Counted from the first letter of the stretch, positions 16,460 through 25,462 are shown. The stretch is DNA of 64,000 nt from Rhizorhabdus phycosphaerae (GCF_011044255.1 NZ_CP049107.1:4089001-4153000), one strand, 5' to 3'. Numbers and translations are program-made. The notes: a model not told the origin generated them from the sequence alone.

Positions 16460-17405
16460 GGCTCTCGAAGAAGTCGCCTTCCCTGAGGCCGGCGCGCAGG
16501 CCGTCCACGCTGTAGAGCCACTCGATCGCCTGAACGTCGCCGTCGAGCGTGGCGCGCCAGAAGGCGATGCTGGTGGCGATCACCGTGTTGCGGACATGGG
16601 CGGGCGGCTCGCCGTTGAGCATCGAGGCGAAGGTCTGGCCGGCGAACATCTCGTGCGTGGCCCCTTTCAGGACGAGCAGGAATTTGTCTCCGGCCGGCAT
16701 CAGCCGAAACGGTTCCTGGCGCTGTTCGGCCGTGATAGGGATGACCATCGGCACCGCATCCTCGGTCCCCGTGATCGACAGGAAGGGGATGTGAATGCGC
16801 GAAAAGGCGATCTGCGGCGACCCGACCAGCGGGGGCGAAGGACTCAGCGCCAGCGCTGCGCGGACCTTGAGGTCGACCAGCGGCGGCTGGATGGGGAAGG
16901 GGAATATCTGCCCCGACACCGCCTGCACGGTCTGCGCGCCGAAGCTGTGCCCGGCGATGCCGATGCGGCGCTGGTCGATCCGGCGGAGGTCGCAGATGCC
17001 CTCTTCGCGCCTGATGCCCAGCTCGCGGATCACGAAGCGCATGTCGCGCGCCCGGACGATCAGCTGCTGGCTGCCGAGTGCGGCGCGGAATCCCGGTTTG
17101 CCGAAGATTGCGCTGTCGCTGCCGCGATGCTGGATGTTGATGACGGCATAGCCGGCCTCGGCCCAGGCATTGGCCCAGATCGTCCCTGCGTCGAGCGAGC
17201 CGCCGAGCCCGTGGCTGAAAAGGATGACCCCGACCTTGTCGATGCCGGCGGGCATGCGGATGCGAACTGGGATCGGCCGCTCGCGGCTGGCATCGACCCA
17301 GACACCCTCGCACAGGGTGATAGGCCCGGTGGCCTGTGCGATGCTCGCGCCGAACAGGGCGAGGCAGGCCATAATGGCGGTACGGAAAAAGCGCACGAAC
17401 ATCAT
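16455..17405 (-). CDS. secreted alpha/beta hydrolase (PAF-acetylhydrolase/dienelactone-hydrolase type)
   Basis: 316 residues with a signal peptide (FFRTAIMACLALFGASIAQA, then TGPITL), so periplasmic or secreted. The serine hydrolase fold shows the oxyanion region FSHGLGGSLD, nucleophile elbow GHSFGAQT, acid TGTEDAVPM, and histidine GATHEMFAG. Family members hydrolyse esters or lactones; the substrate is unknown. The start is the ATG pair at 17405/17402, chosen because it begins the signal peptide; the open frame upstream is not protein-like. It lies downstream of, and on the same strand as, the TonB-dependent receptor, but a terminator separates them. Confidence 0.85.
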   Translation of the reverse strand: MMFVRFFRTAIMACLALFGASIAQATGPITLCEGVWVDASRERPIPVRIRMPAGIDKVGVILFSHGLGGSLDAGTIWANAWAEAGYAVINIQHRGSDSAIFGKPGFRAALGSQQLIVRARDMRFVIRELGIRREEGICDLRRIDQRRIGIAGHSFGAQTVQAVSGQIFPFPIQPPLVDLKVRAALALSPSPPLVGSPQIAFSRIHIPFLSITGTEDAVPMVIPITAEQRQEPFRLMPAGDKFLLVLKGATHEMFAGQTFASMLNGEPPAHVRNTVIATSIAFWRATLDGDVQAIEWLYSVDGLRAGLREGDFFESR

Positions 17406-17451
17406 GCCCTTATCCGTGGCGGAAAAACGGGATTCGGACCAGCCCGCGCAC

Positions 17452-17483
17452 AAAAAAGAAGGGCCCCGCAACGCGGAGCCCTT
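17452..17483 (-). terminator. rho-independent terminator of the TonB-dependent receptor gene
   Basis: Read leftward, AAGGGCTCCGC pairs with GCGGGGCCCTT (one mismatch) around GTT, then TTTTTT follows (complement of 17452-17457). It lies about 25 nt past the receptor stop codon. Confidence 0.85.
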
Positions 17484-17506
17484 CGATTGCCAGATTGTCC
17501 TTCGGA

Positions 17507-20500
17507 TCAGAAGGAGAAGCGGACGCCGACGCGGATCGCATAGAGCGACTGGCTCGAATAGATCGTGTCGGTCGGGTTGGTGAACTGCGAGTACTGATAC
17601 TGAGCGCAGGGCTGCGAAGAGCTGGTGGCCTTCGTTCCCTGACCGTTGGCGTTGCCCGGGGTCGTCAGACAGGCGACGCGAACCGGTGAGACATTGTACG
17701 GGAAGATATACTCCCGGATCTGGCCCCACTTCTTGTTGATCAGGTTGGTGAAGTTCTCGATGTCGGCGAAGAAGGTGACCTTCGAGTCACCCAGGCCGGT
17801 CGGAACCTCCTGCGAGAGGTGAAGATCGAAGCGCGTGAACCACTTCGAATTGAAGCCGTTCCGCGGTGCGACCTTGCCCTGATATTTGTTCAGGCCCGAG
17901 TTGCGGATGAAGTTCTCGAACGCAGCCTGCGTCGCTGCCGAGTCATAGGAAACGCGCGGGTCGCCGCCGATCGTCGGAACATAGAGCAGGTAGCGCGAAC
18001 CGCTGCCGGTCGTGCCGAACACCGGGCTGCGGCCCGACGCCGGATCGAACATCGTGTAGCTGTACGGGCGACCGATGCGGGTCTCGCCGAACAGCGCGAT
18101 GGTGGTCTTGTTGTCGCCGAAGAACTCGCGCTCGAACGCCAGATTATACTTGATGTTGTACTTCACCTGGTCGTTCGAGATGCCATAGGCTGCGCCATTG
18201 GCATCGAAGAAGCCGCCATTGCCATAGTTGGACGAAGCGGTCGACGAGGTGGCCGGCGCCTGATCCTTGATGTCCTGCCAGGTGAAACGCAGGCCGGCCG
18301 ACAGGCCGAAGTCCCACGACTTGTCGACACGCGCGACCGCGACGTAGCTGCGGCCCTTCTTGGTGTTGGTCAGGAAGAGGTCGGAATTGTTGTCGGCGAA
18401 ACCCAGCGAGGTGATGCTGGTGTAGCGCTGGCGACCGTCCGGGGTCAGCGATCCGACGATCGGCACCGAGCGGATGTCGGTGAAGAACACCTGATTGCGG
18501 ACCTTCGAGTAGAGGAAGTCCACCCCGAACTGCCAGTCGTCACCCAGGAAGCCGAGGTCAGCGCGATAGTCGGTCGACAGCGTCGCGCGCCACTGAGAAG
18601 GGATCTTGAACGAAGGATCGACCGCATTGGTGGTCGAGTTCGCGACGATGCTGCCATTGGCGATATACTGGTTCACCGCGCCGGGGATGGAATTGCCCGC
18701 TACGTTGATCAGCGCAGCCGTGCCGACTGCGGTGGCCGCAGCACCGGTCAGGCCGGGGACGCTGAAGCCGCCATTGTTCAGCATGCGGATCGTCTGGTTG
18801 TTCGACAGCACGCCGGTGTTGGAGAAGCTGTTCGAGAAATAGACGTCCGGCGCGCCGCCGCCGAAGATGCCGCCGCCGCCACGAACTGACAGGCGCGAGC
18901 TGGGCTTCCAGTCGAAGCCGAGGCGCGGCTGGAGCAGGCCGCGGCCGCTCAGATAGGCCGCGTTGTTGAAGCCGTAGCGCGCGACGAAGTTCGGGTTGAC
19001 CGTCGGACGGCTGCTGCCGCCATAGAGGTCGTAGCGCAGGCCGTAGGACAGGCTGAAGGTGGGATCCGGACGCCACGTATCCTGCAGGCCGAAGGCGTAG
19101 GACTGATAACGGAACCGTGCAGCTGCATCGTTCGGGTCGAGCGACGGAATGGCGTTCTGATAGATCAGCTGCTGCGCGTTTCCGGCCGAGAAGTCGGCGA
19201 GCGAGTCGAAATAATAGTTACCGGCAGTGTTCTGCAGGAACAGGTTGAACACCTTCACATCGGAGAAGTCGACGAAGGCGCGGATGTCATGATCGCCGCG
19301 ATTGAGACGAGCGAGGAACGACCCACCATAGGTCCGCGTGTTGAGCGCGTTGGACTGGCGGGAATTGTCCGGACCGATTGAGACGATCGGAACGCCATTG
19401 GGGCAGTTGGTCGCTTCGGTCGTGCCGGTTCCGGTTCCGGTGCCGCGATCCGAGGTCGGCGCGGTGCAGACACGGAACTGGGCGAAGCCGCGACCGAGCA
19501 GCGGATCCTGCAGGCGGACATATTTCTTGTAGAAGCCACGCGCTTCGGTCGAGAAGTCGTCCGTCCAGTCGGAGTTGATCTGGACTACGCCGGTCTGGAG
19601 CTTGTTGCCCTGGACATAGGCGTTGGACGACAGACCCAGCGCCGGCTGGACGTTGCCGCTGTTGGTGTTGTTGGTGAGAACGATCTCGTCCTTCGCATAA
19701 GCGTAGGTGAAGGACAGACGCTGCGTCTCGGACAGGTTGGCGTCGATCTTGGCGACGAGACGATCGTCCTTGTCGCCATTGGTGTCGACGACACCGCCCG
19801 CATCATAATTGTAGCGGCTCTTCGCGGTCGAAACGACCTGATCCACCAGCGCCTGGGTCAGGTTGGGGATCGCGGTGCCGGCGTTGTTCTCGAGCGAGCC
19901 TTCGGCAATCGGGCGCGGTGCGCGGATGCGCTCGCCGGCGATCATGAAGAACAGCTTGTCCTTGATGATCGGACCCGAAAGCTCGGCGCCGTAGTTCTTG
20001 TACTTGAAGTTCGGCAGCGTCACGCGGCCAGTCGGAACGCCCGGGCCGGCCTTGGTCTTCTTGCCGCTCAACTCGTCGGAGGAGTGGGCGTAGAACGCGG
20101 TGCCCTGGAAATCATTGGTGCCCGAGCGCAGGACGATGTTGATCACACCGCCCTGGAAATTGCCTTCGCGCACGTCATAAGGCGCGACCTTGGTCTGGAA
20201 CTGGCCGACGGCGTCCAGCGGGATCGGCGAACGGCGGCTGGGAAGGCCGTCCGGGTTCAGGCCGAAATTGTCGGTGATCGGCACGCCGTCGACGGTGAAG
20301 CGGTTGAAGCGCGCATTCTGACCAGCGAAGGAGACCGCGCGGCCGCCCGACGGAGTATCGTCGAGGCGGGCGAACGGGTCGCGGCGCATCAGGTCCCGGA
20401 TGTCGCGGTTGATCGTCGCGACTTTGGCGACGTCGGTCGCGGTCAGGACGGTTGCCGGGCCCTGCGAGACGGTGCGCGCATTCTTGATGCTGCTGGCGGT

Positions 20501-20863
20501 GACGACGATTTCCTGCCCGCCGACTTCAGTCAGCTCGATCGGCAGCGTGTAGGGCTGGCCGATGAAGGTGTTGATGTCGGTAACCTGCGCATTGGTGAAG
20601 CCGCTGGCCGACACCGACACGCTGAAAGGACCGCCGATGCGCAGGCCGTTCGCGTTGAAATTGCCCGACGCATCGGTGGTCAACGTCGACTTCGTGCCCG
20701 ACGGTACGTGCAGGATGGTCACCGTCGCGCCCGCGACGGGAGCTCCGTTCGACGTCACCGTGCCCGAGATCGAGGAGGTGGTTTCCTGCGCATGGGCCGG
20801 CGCGGACGCGACCATGGCAATGGCAAGCGCGCCCACCGCGCAGCCGAGCGAGAAATTACGCAT
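17507..20863 (-). CDS. TonB-dependent receptor, Oar-like, with carboxypeptidase-regulatory domain
   Basis: 1118-residue outer-membrane active transporter. Signal peptide: GCAVGALAIAMVASAPAHA, cleaved before QETTSS. A CarboxypepD_reg (Ig-like) domain spans about residues 27-105 (ISGTVTSNGAPVAGATVTI). A plug domain follows (VVTASSIKNARTVSQGPATVLTATDV, then RFTVDGVPITDNFG), then a long beta-barrel ending VGVRFSF with the usual terminal Phe. Oar-type receptors are expanded in sphingomonads; the substrate is unknown. ATG 20863 is preceded by AAAGGGGA. A short GT-repeat tract (GTGTGTG) lies in one extracellular loop. The leader carries three stacked inverted repeats and the gene ends with a strong terminator. 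Confidence 0.93.
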   Translation of the reverse strand: MRNFSLGCAVGALAIAMVASAPAHAQETTSSISGTVTSNGAPVAGATVTILHVPSGTKSTLTTDASGNFNANGLRIGGPFSVSVSASGFTNAQVTDINTFIGQPYTLPIELTEVGGQEIVVTASSIKNARTVSQGPATVLTATDVAKVATINRDIRDLMRRDPFARLDDTPSGGRAVSFAGQNARFNRFTVDGVPITDNFGLNPDGLPSRRSPIPLDAVGQFQTKVAPYDVREGNFQGGVINIVLRSGTNDFQGTAFYAHSSDELSGKKTKAGPGVPTGRVTLPNFKYKNYGAELSGPIIKDKLFFMIAGERIRAPRPIAEGSLENNAGTAIPNLTQALVDQVVSTAKSRYNYDAGGVVDTNGDKDDRLVAKIDANLSETQRLSFTYAYAKDEIVLTNNTNSGNVQPALGLSSNAYVQGNKLQTGVVQINSDWTDDFSTEARGFYKKYVRLQDPLLGRGFAQFRVCTAPTSDRGTGTGTGTTEATNCPNGVPIVSIGPDNSRQSNALNTRTYGGSFLARLNRGDHDIRAFVDFSDVKVFNLFLQNTAGNYYFDSLADFSAGNAQQLIYQNAIPSLDPNDAAARFRYQSYAFGLQDTWRPDPTFSLSYGLRYDLYGGSSRPTVNPNFVARYGFNNAAYLSGRGLLQPRLGFDWKPSSRLSVRGGGGIFGGGAPDVYFSNSFSNTGVLSNNQTIRMLNNGGFSVPGLTGAAATAVGTAALINVAGNSIPGAVNQYIANGSIVANSTTNAVDPSFKIPSQWRATLSTDYRADLGFLGDDWQFGVDFLYSKVRNQVFFTDIRSVPIVGSLTPDGRQRYTSITSLGFADNNSDLFLTNTKKGRSYVAVARVDKSWDFGLSAGLRFTWQDIKDQAPATSSTASSNYGNGGFFDANGAAYGISNDQVKYNIKYNLAFEREFFGDNKTTIALFGETRIGRPYSYTMFDPASGRSPVFGTTGSGSRYLLYVPTIGGDPRVSYDSAATQAAFENFIRNSGLNKYQGKVAPRNGFNSKWFTRFDLHLSQEVPTGLGDSKVTFFADIENFTNLINKKWGQIREYIFPYNVSPVRVACLTTPGNANGQGTKATSSSQPCAQYQYSQFTNPTDTIYSSQSLYAIRVGVRFSF

Positions 20864-20913
20864 TCCAAATGTCCCCTTTGGATGCCACGAAATGGCATTT
20901 GTGCGGCGCACAA
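20864..20913 (-). promoter_or_regulatory. three adjoining inverted repeats in the receptor leader
   Basis: TCCAAA-N7-TTTGGA (20864-20882) holds the GGGG of the ribosome-binding site in its loop and abuts the start codon. ATGCCA-N5-TGGCAT (20882-20898) follows, then the perfect TTGTGCG-G-CGCACAA (20899-20913). They could be an RNA switch, a translation-control structure, or operators for a repressor. Confidence 0.5.
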
Positions 20914-21385
20914 GCATTACGGGCGGTTCTACCGCGATCCGTCACCGGCCGTGCTCCAGTGGCGCGGTGTTTATGCTTCGTTTATTACCGTTCCGTGGCA
21001 GGTTCTTCAACCGCCGGCGCCACTTTCAACCTTGTCAGGAAAAGCCCGAAAAACGGCGCTGCGCCGCGATATTCGGGTCGCTACCGTAACTTTACGGGGC
21101 GCCATAGGACGCGATCAGGCGCCCAAAAAGCCTGTGGGTGATTCGCGATAACCTGTCCGGAGCCTGAACGATCCGTACCCCCGGCCCGACCACAAAAGCA
21201 CCGGAGAATGGCTTATGGCCCGCGCGGCAGGGTTCATCAGGTGATCCCTCCGGCATCGCGTGGCCAGCAATGCCGTGGCGCCGGGCCGTCGATGCCCATA
21301 GCCGTCTTGCACGGCGGCATCAGGATGATAGCACCGGGCAGGCCGAAGCGTCGGCGCGCATGGCATGGGAGAGGACCGCGTTCGC
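20914..21385. other. intergenic region, divergent promoters
   Basis: Holds the upstream regions of the leftward receptor and the rightward reductase. I find no convincing protein, RNA gene or long repeat. Sequence near 21040-21130 is slightly poorer in G+C. Confidence 0.5.
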
Positions 21386-22051
21386 ATGAAGATCATCGTT
21401 ACGGGAGGACTGGGGGCTCTGGGTCGGGCCGTGGTGGCCGAGCTTGCGGGGCGCGGCCATGACATTGCTGTCGTCGACGTGGCGACCCCCTCCGGCGACT
21501 TGCAAGGACGGCTGGTCCTCGGCGGTGTCGATCTGGGCGACGAGGTGGCGGTGAAGGCGGCCTATGACGATATCGCCGGGCAGCTGGGCGGGATCGACGG
21601 GCTGGTCAACGTCGCCGGCGGCTTCCTGTGGGAAACGGTGACCGATGGCAGCCTCGACAGCTGGGACCGCATGTATCGCATGAACCTGCGCACGGCGGTG
21701 ATCTCTTCGCGGGCAGCAGCAGCCCATATGAAGGCGGGCGGCGCGATCGTGAACATCGGGGCTGCCGCGGCCGGAAATGCGGCTATGGGCATGGCGCCCT
21801 ATGCAGCGTCGAAGGCGGGGATCAAGGCGTTCACCGAAAGCTTCGCCGACGAACTCAAGTCCCGCTCGATCAGGGTCAACGCTGTGCTGCCGACGATCAT
21901 TGATACGCCGACCAATCGCGCCGACATGCCCGATGCGGACCGTTCAGGCTGGGTAACCCCTGCCGGGGCGGCCAGGGCGATCGCCTTCCTGCTGTCGGAT
22001 GAGGCGGGGACGATCACCGGTGCCAGCATCCCGCTTTCGCTGCCGGGCTGA
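21386..22051 (+). CDS. short-chain dehydrogenase resembling quinoid dihydropteridine reductase
   Basis: 221-residue SDR protein. The nucleotide-binding motif is TGGLGALG near the N-terminus, then VAGG, and the catalytic Tyr139/Lys143 in PYAASKAG. The usual catalytic Ser, 13 residues before the Tyr, is replaced by Ala (NIGAAAAG). This and the motifs GALG, VAGG and DTPTNRADMPDAD closely recall animal dihydropteridine reductase (DTPMNRKSMPEAD), which works without that Ser. A role in reducing quinonoid dihydropterin for phenylalanine hydroxylase is inferred; a phhA end lies at 63.7 kb. ATG 21386 has GGAGAGG upstream. It is convergent with the next gene; both stops share a palindrome. Confidence 0.8.
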   Translation: MKIIVTGGLGALGRAVVAELAGRGHDIAVVDVATPSGDLQGRLVLGGVDLGDEVAVKAAYDDIAGQLGGIDGLVNVAGGFLWETVTDGSLDSWDRMYRMNLRTAVISSRAAAAHMKAGGAIVNIGAAAAGNAAMGMAPYAASKAGIKAFTESFADELKSRSIRVNAVLPTIIDTPTNRADMPDADRSGWVTPAGAARAIAFLLSDEAGTITGASIPLSLPG

Positions 22052-22053
22052 CC

Positions 22054-22299
22054 TCAGCCCATCGGTCCCGTCCGGAACCAGCGGCGAAGGACAGGCACGC
22101 GCGAGAGCGAACAGCCGCAATGGCGGCACCGGCTGTGTTGCATGCCCTGTTCGTCGACGGTGAACGCCGCCTCGGGGACATGCTGCCCCTCGCGGCAGGC
22201 GCGGGTGATGGCGCCGATCGTCCTCCGCTTGGACGGGCGTACGCGCCGGGGCTTGGTCTTCACCTGATCCGAAGTTTCCATCACGTCGTCGATGGTCAT
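22054..22299 (-). CDS. small cysteine-motif protein, unknown function
   Basis: 81-residue basic protein. The C-terminal part has HSRCRHCGCSL, a CxxC pair with a further Cys that could bind zinc, followed by RVPVLRRWFRTG. The middle is rich in Lys/Arg (KTKPRRVRPSKRRT). AGGAGG lies 7-8 nt before ATG 22299, a strong start, so the gene is probably real. It lies 88 nt downstream of mprF on the same strand and may be its last cistron. I do not recognise the family. Confidence 0.7.
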   Translation of the reverse strand: MTIDDVMETSDQVKTKPRRVRPSKRRTIGAITRACREGQHVPEAAFTVDEQGMQHSRCRHCGCSLSRVPVLRRWFRTGPMG

Positions 22300-22387
22300 G
22301 AGCGCCTCCTGTTCACCGCAGGATGGCGCCGCCACCCTTGTCCCGCCGTGGCGTGCACGTGAAATTCCGTTCATCTCGAAGACCGCT

Positions 22388-25015
22388 TCATTCGGCGGGC
22401 ACCATCACTGGCGGCGCCACGTGGAGGGCGGGGCGAGCGCGCTCGGGCGTCGCCATCCGCGCGGTCGCATCGGACGGGCGGGGGTGGCCGATCAGGCGGT
22501 TGAGATCGCGCATCGCCAGGATGAGCCCAGCACCTCCGGGCGCGGCGACATAGCGCGGCTCCCATCGGGGCGCGAATTTCTCCTTATAGGCCCGCAGACC
22601 CCGGAAACCGTAGAGCCGCTCTCCATGGCGGAAGACGATCGCGGCAGCCTTGACCCACAGCGGCGACAGGCGATGGGCCTCGATCCCCGATAGCGGTGCC
22701 AACCCCAGCGAGAAGCGGGCATAGCCCTGCTGCTGGCCCCAACGCATCAGGCTGGCGAACAGGAAGTCCATCGTACCGGGCGGGGCATCGCCCGCATGGC
22801 GCATGAGGTCGACCGACAGCTCCCGGCGATTGGCGGTACGCCAGATATTGGCGAAGGCGACGATCCGGCCACCGGCGCGCACCAGCGCACAGTCGAACTG
22901 CACGACATAATCGGGATCGAAGCGGCCGAGGCTGAAGCCTTTCTCCCTCTGCCCCTTGCTCTCCAGCCAGTCGTCGGAAATGCGCTCGAGTTCGGGCAGC
23001 AGCGCCGGCACGTCGCAAGCGTCGACGACCTCGAAACTCGCGCCTTCGCGTTCCGCCCGCCGCACCGTCTGCCGGATCGAGCGCATCCGGGAGCCCTCGA
23101 TCGAGAAGGGCGGCACGTCGACGATCGCCTCCTCGCCATATTTGACGATCTGGAGCCCGAGGGCGATCGCCAGTTCGAGCATTTCACCGCTGATCTGATA
23201 CAGCATCAGGCGTCCCTGCGCGGCATGGGCCATCGAACGGATCTGCCAGAGCAACTCGGTCCAGGCATGGCGCGGGCCGACCGGATCGCCCATCACGATC
23301 CAGCTCGCCCCGCGGATCTGGTACATCAGCATCGCATCGCCGTCGGACGAGAACAGGAAGCGCTTGTCGCCGGTCAGGGCAAGCATCGCGTCGGTCCGTT
23401 CGGCTTCCGCCAATATGGCGGGTACCGCAGAGGGAAGCCGTGTCGCCCCTGCGGCCTGTGGGGCCGGGGCGAACAGCCGCCACAGCGCGAAGCCTGCGAG
23501 CAGCATCGCCGTGCCGAGGCTGGCGCGCAGATAGCGCGACGCGTCGCCATGCAGCGCGAAATCCCACCAGAGGCCGTTCTCATAGGGGACATGCTTGTAC
23601 GAAAAGAGGCCGACCCAAAGGGTCAGGGCGCCGATCGCCCCGACGCAGGCGATCCACGCCGGGGTGAATATGCCCGACACCAGGGTGGTCGAGCGGTAGA
23701 AGGCCGGCCGCGTCCATTGCAGCAGTCCGGCTATGGCGAGACAGACGATCGCCTCTTCATAGTCGATGCCCTTGGTCAGGGAGAAGACGGCGCCAGCCAG
23801 CAAAAGCGCCCGCGCGGCCACGAAAGCCCCGTCGAGGCGCCGGTACAAGGCCGGCGCGAGCAGCAGCAGCCCGGTTCCGGACAGGCTTGCCGCGAAATGC
23901 GACGCCTCGATGAACGGCAAGGGCACGACTGCGTGCAGATCGTGCAGACGTCCGGGAATGGCCGGGGTAGATCCGGAGAGCAGCAGCAGCGTCCCGCCGA
24001 GAAAGCTCGATACGGCCATCAGCAGCGGCGCGACGCCGCTCGCCATCTTCTGCGCATGGGACAGCAGACGGCCGAGGCGGCGGTCGCGGCCCTCCCGCAG
24101 GGTAAGCAGCAGCACGCCCAGAGCCAGCGGCAGGATATAATAGAGCAGCCTATATGCGATCAGCGCGGCGGCCAGGCCGGCCTTGTCGACCGGCAGCGTC
24201 GCCAGGATCACGGCCTCGAATATGCCCAGGCCCCCCGGGACATGGGTGATCAGCGCCGTGATCACCGCCAGGGCATAAGCGACGAAGAAGGCAGGCATGA
24301 GCTGCGGCGATGCCGAGGGCACCAGGACGAACAGGGCCGCTGCGGCGGCGGCCAGGTCGATGGCAGCCACCAGCATCTGCGCGGCAAGCAGCGGCGAGGA
24401 AGGCAGCGGCACCGACCAGCCGAACAGCCGGATGGTGCGCGGGCCGAAGAGGCGGAACAGCAGCAGCCCGACGATCGCGGCCGTCACCACTGCGCCCGCG
24501 ACATGGCCGCTGCCGGGGGGCAGGCCCAGCATCGCCGTTGTCCGGCTTGCCCCGCCCAGAAGCAGGGCGCCGCCCGTGACGGCGAAGACCCCGAGCCAGA
24601 AGGTGCCCGAAGCGATCGCAACGACGCGCGCGACGTCGCCGGGAGCAAGGCCCGCCTTCGTATAGATGCGGAACCGTGCCGATCCCCCGGTGATGAGTCC
24701 CAGTCCGAGATTATGGCTGATCGTGTAGCTTGCAAACGAGGCGAGCGCCGCCGTCCGCCAGGGCAGCGGCCGACCGATCGTCCGCAGCGCGAGGACGTCG
24801 TACAGGGTCAGGGCAAGATAGCTTGCGGCGGTCAGCGCCAGTGCCGCCGCGATCTGCCGGTCGCCGATCAGATGATAGGCGCTCTTGACGTCGCGTAGAC
24901 CGATTTCGCGGGTGAGGTCGTGCAGGGCGACGAAGCCAAGCCCTACGAGCAACACGACCAGCAGCGCGGAGAGCGGGGCCCGCCGTGCGCGGATGAAGGC
25001 GAGGACGCGGCTCAT
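22388..25015 (-). CDS. mprF: MprF-type phosphatidylglycerol lysyltransferase/flippase
   Basis: 875-residue bifunctional inner-membrane enzyme. The N-terminal ~520 residues form about 14 membrane helices: a UPF0104-type flippase domain (VLIVSLAYL-like segments such as HNLGLGLITGGSARFRIYT and THVPGGLGIFEAVIL) followed by a second helical block. The C-terminal ~330 residues are the DUF2156 GNAT-like transferase (LTGDKRFLFSSDGDAMLMYQ, GDPVGP, FSLGRFDPDYV, PPGTMDFLFASLMRW, FSLGLAPLSG) that moves lysine from Lys-tRNA to phosphatidylglycerol. Lysyl-lipid lowers envelope negative charge and gives resistance to cationic peptides and acid. The ATG overlaps the DUF2147 stop by 4 nt. Alternative aminoacyl specificity (alanyl) cannot be excluded. 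Confidence 0.92.
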   Translation of the reverse strand: MSRVLAFIRARRAPLSALLVVLLVGLGFVALHDLTREIGLRDVKSAYHLIGDRQIAAALALTAASYLALTLYDVLALRTIGRPLPWRTAALASFASYTISHNLGLGLITGGSARFRIYTKAGLAPGDVARVVAIASGTFWLGVFAVTGGALLLGGASRTTAMLGLPPGSGHVAGAVVTAAIVGLLLFRLFGPRTIRLFGWSVPLPSSPLLAAQMLVAAIDLAAAAAALFVLVPSASPQLMPAFFVAYALAVITALITHVPGGLGIFEAVILATLPVDKAGLAAALIAYRLLYYILPLALGVLLLTLREGRDRRLGRLLSHAQKMASGVAPLLMAVSSFLGGTLLLLSGSTPAIPGRLHDLHAVVPLPFIEASHFAASLSGTGLLLLAPALYRRLDGAFVAARALLLAGAVFSLTKGIDYEEAIVCLAIAGLLQWTRPAFYRSTTLVSGIFTPAWIACVGAIGALTLWVGLFSYKHVPYENGLWWDFALHGDASRYLRASLGTAMLLAGFALWRLFAPAPQAAGATRLPSAVPAILAEAERTDAMLALTGDKRFLFSSDGDAMLMYQIRGASWIVMGDPVGPRHAWTELLWQIRSMAHAAQGRLMLYQISGEMLELAIALGLQIVKYGEEAIVDVPPFSIEGSRMRSIRQTVRRAEREGASFEVVDACDVPALLPELERISDDWLESKGQREKGFSLGRFDPDYVVQFDCALVRAGGRIVAFANIWRTANRRELSVDLMRHAGDAPPGTMDFLFASLMRWGQQQGYARFSLGLAPLSGIEAHRLSPLWVKAAAIVFRHGERLYGFRGLRAYKEKFAPRWEPRYVAAPGGAGLILAMRDLNRLIGHPRPSDATARMATPERARPALHVAPPVMVPAE

Positions 25016-25449
25016 TGCGGCAGGCTTTCGATACGCTGCCAGACCTGCGACTTGCACAGGAAGCCGCCGATCAGGCAGCCCTTCACGCGCAGGCTGCGGG
25101 CGTCCGGCTGGGTGATGGTGGAGGAGAAGCGGTGTCCCATGTCGGGCACGTAGACGGTGCCCTTCCAGCCGCCCTCGCCGTCGGGGCGGTAATCCTCGAG
25201 CAGTTCGATCCCGTCGAGCTTGTCGACGCCGCTGTCCTTCGCGTCGGCTCGGGCCTCGGCATTGGCCCAGACGATCCAGCCGCACAGCCGGTCGCCGCAC
25301 GGACCGGTCCGGACGGCGACGCTGCCATGGGGATTCAGCCAGAGCCCGTCGACGGAGCTTTGCGCAGAGGCCGGCGTCATGGCGCAGGCGGTGAAGGCGC
25401 CGGCAAGCGCGAGAATAAATGGTCGCATGGATAAGCCCCAGATGATCAT
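25012..25449 (-). CDS. DUF2147-domain secreted protein
   Basis: 145 residues with a signal peptide (MRPFILALAGAFTACAMTPASA) and a lipocalin-like DUF2147 domain: VDGLWLNPHGSVAVRTGPCGDRLCGWIVW, then YRPDGEGGWKGTVYVPDMGHRFSSTI and LRVKGCLIGGFLCKSQVW. Members are periplasmic; the function is unknown. ATG 25449 is preferred because CTAGGT lies 7 nt upstream, the short-leader layout seen elsewhere here; ATG 25428 is the alternative and begins the signal peptide proper. It overlaps mprF by 4 nt, so the two are co-translated and the product may serve the modified lipid or its transport. Confidence 0.85.
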   Translation of the reverse strand: MIIWGLSMRPFILALAGAFTACAMTPASAQSSVDGLWLNPHGSVAVRTGPCGDRLCGWIVWANAEARADAKDSGVDKLDGIELLEDYRPDGEGGWKGTVYVPDMGHRFSSTITQPDARSLRVKGCLIGGFLCKSQVWQRIESLPQ

Positions 25450-25456
25450 GGCGCCG

Positions 25457-25462
25457 ACCTAG
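25457..25462 (-). promoter_or_regulatory. -10-like element (CTAGGT), 7 nt before a start codon
   Basis: Reads CTAGGT leftward, 7 nt before ATG 25449 of the DUF2147-mprF pair. No clear -35 is visible. Confidence 0.4.

Noticed and set aside
22796-24898. A 700-codon rightward frame opposite mprF
   Set aside because: Antisense shadow: repetitive Gln/Arg/Asp composition, no start signal, and mprF motifs on the other strand.
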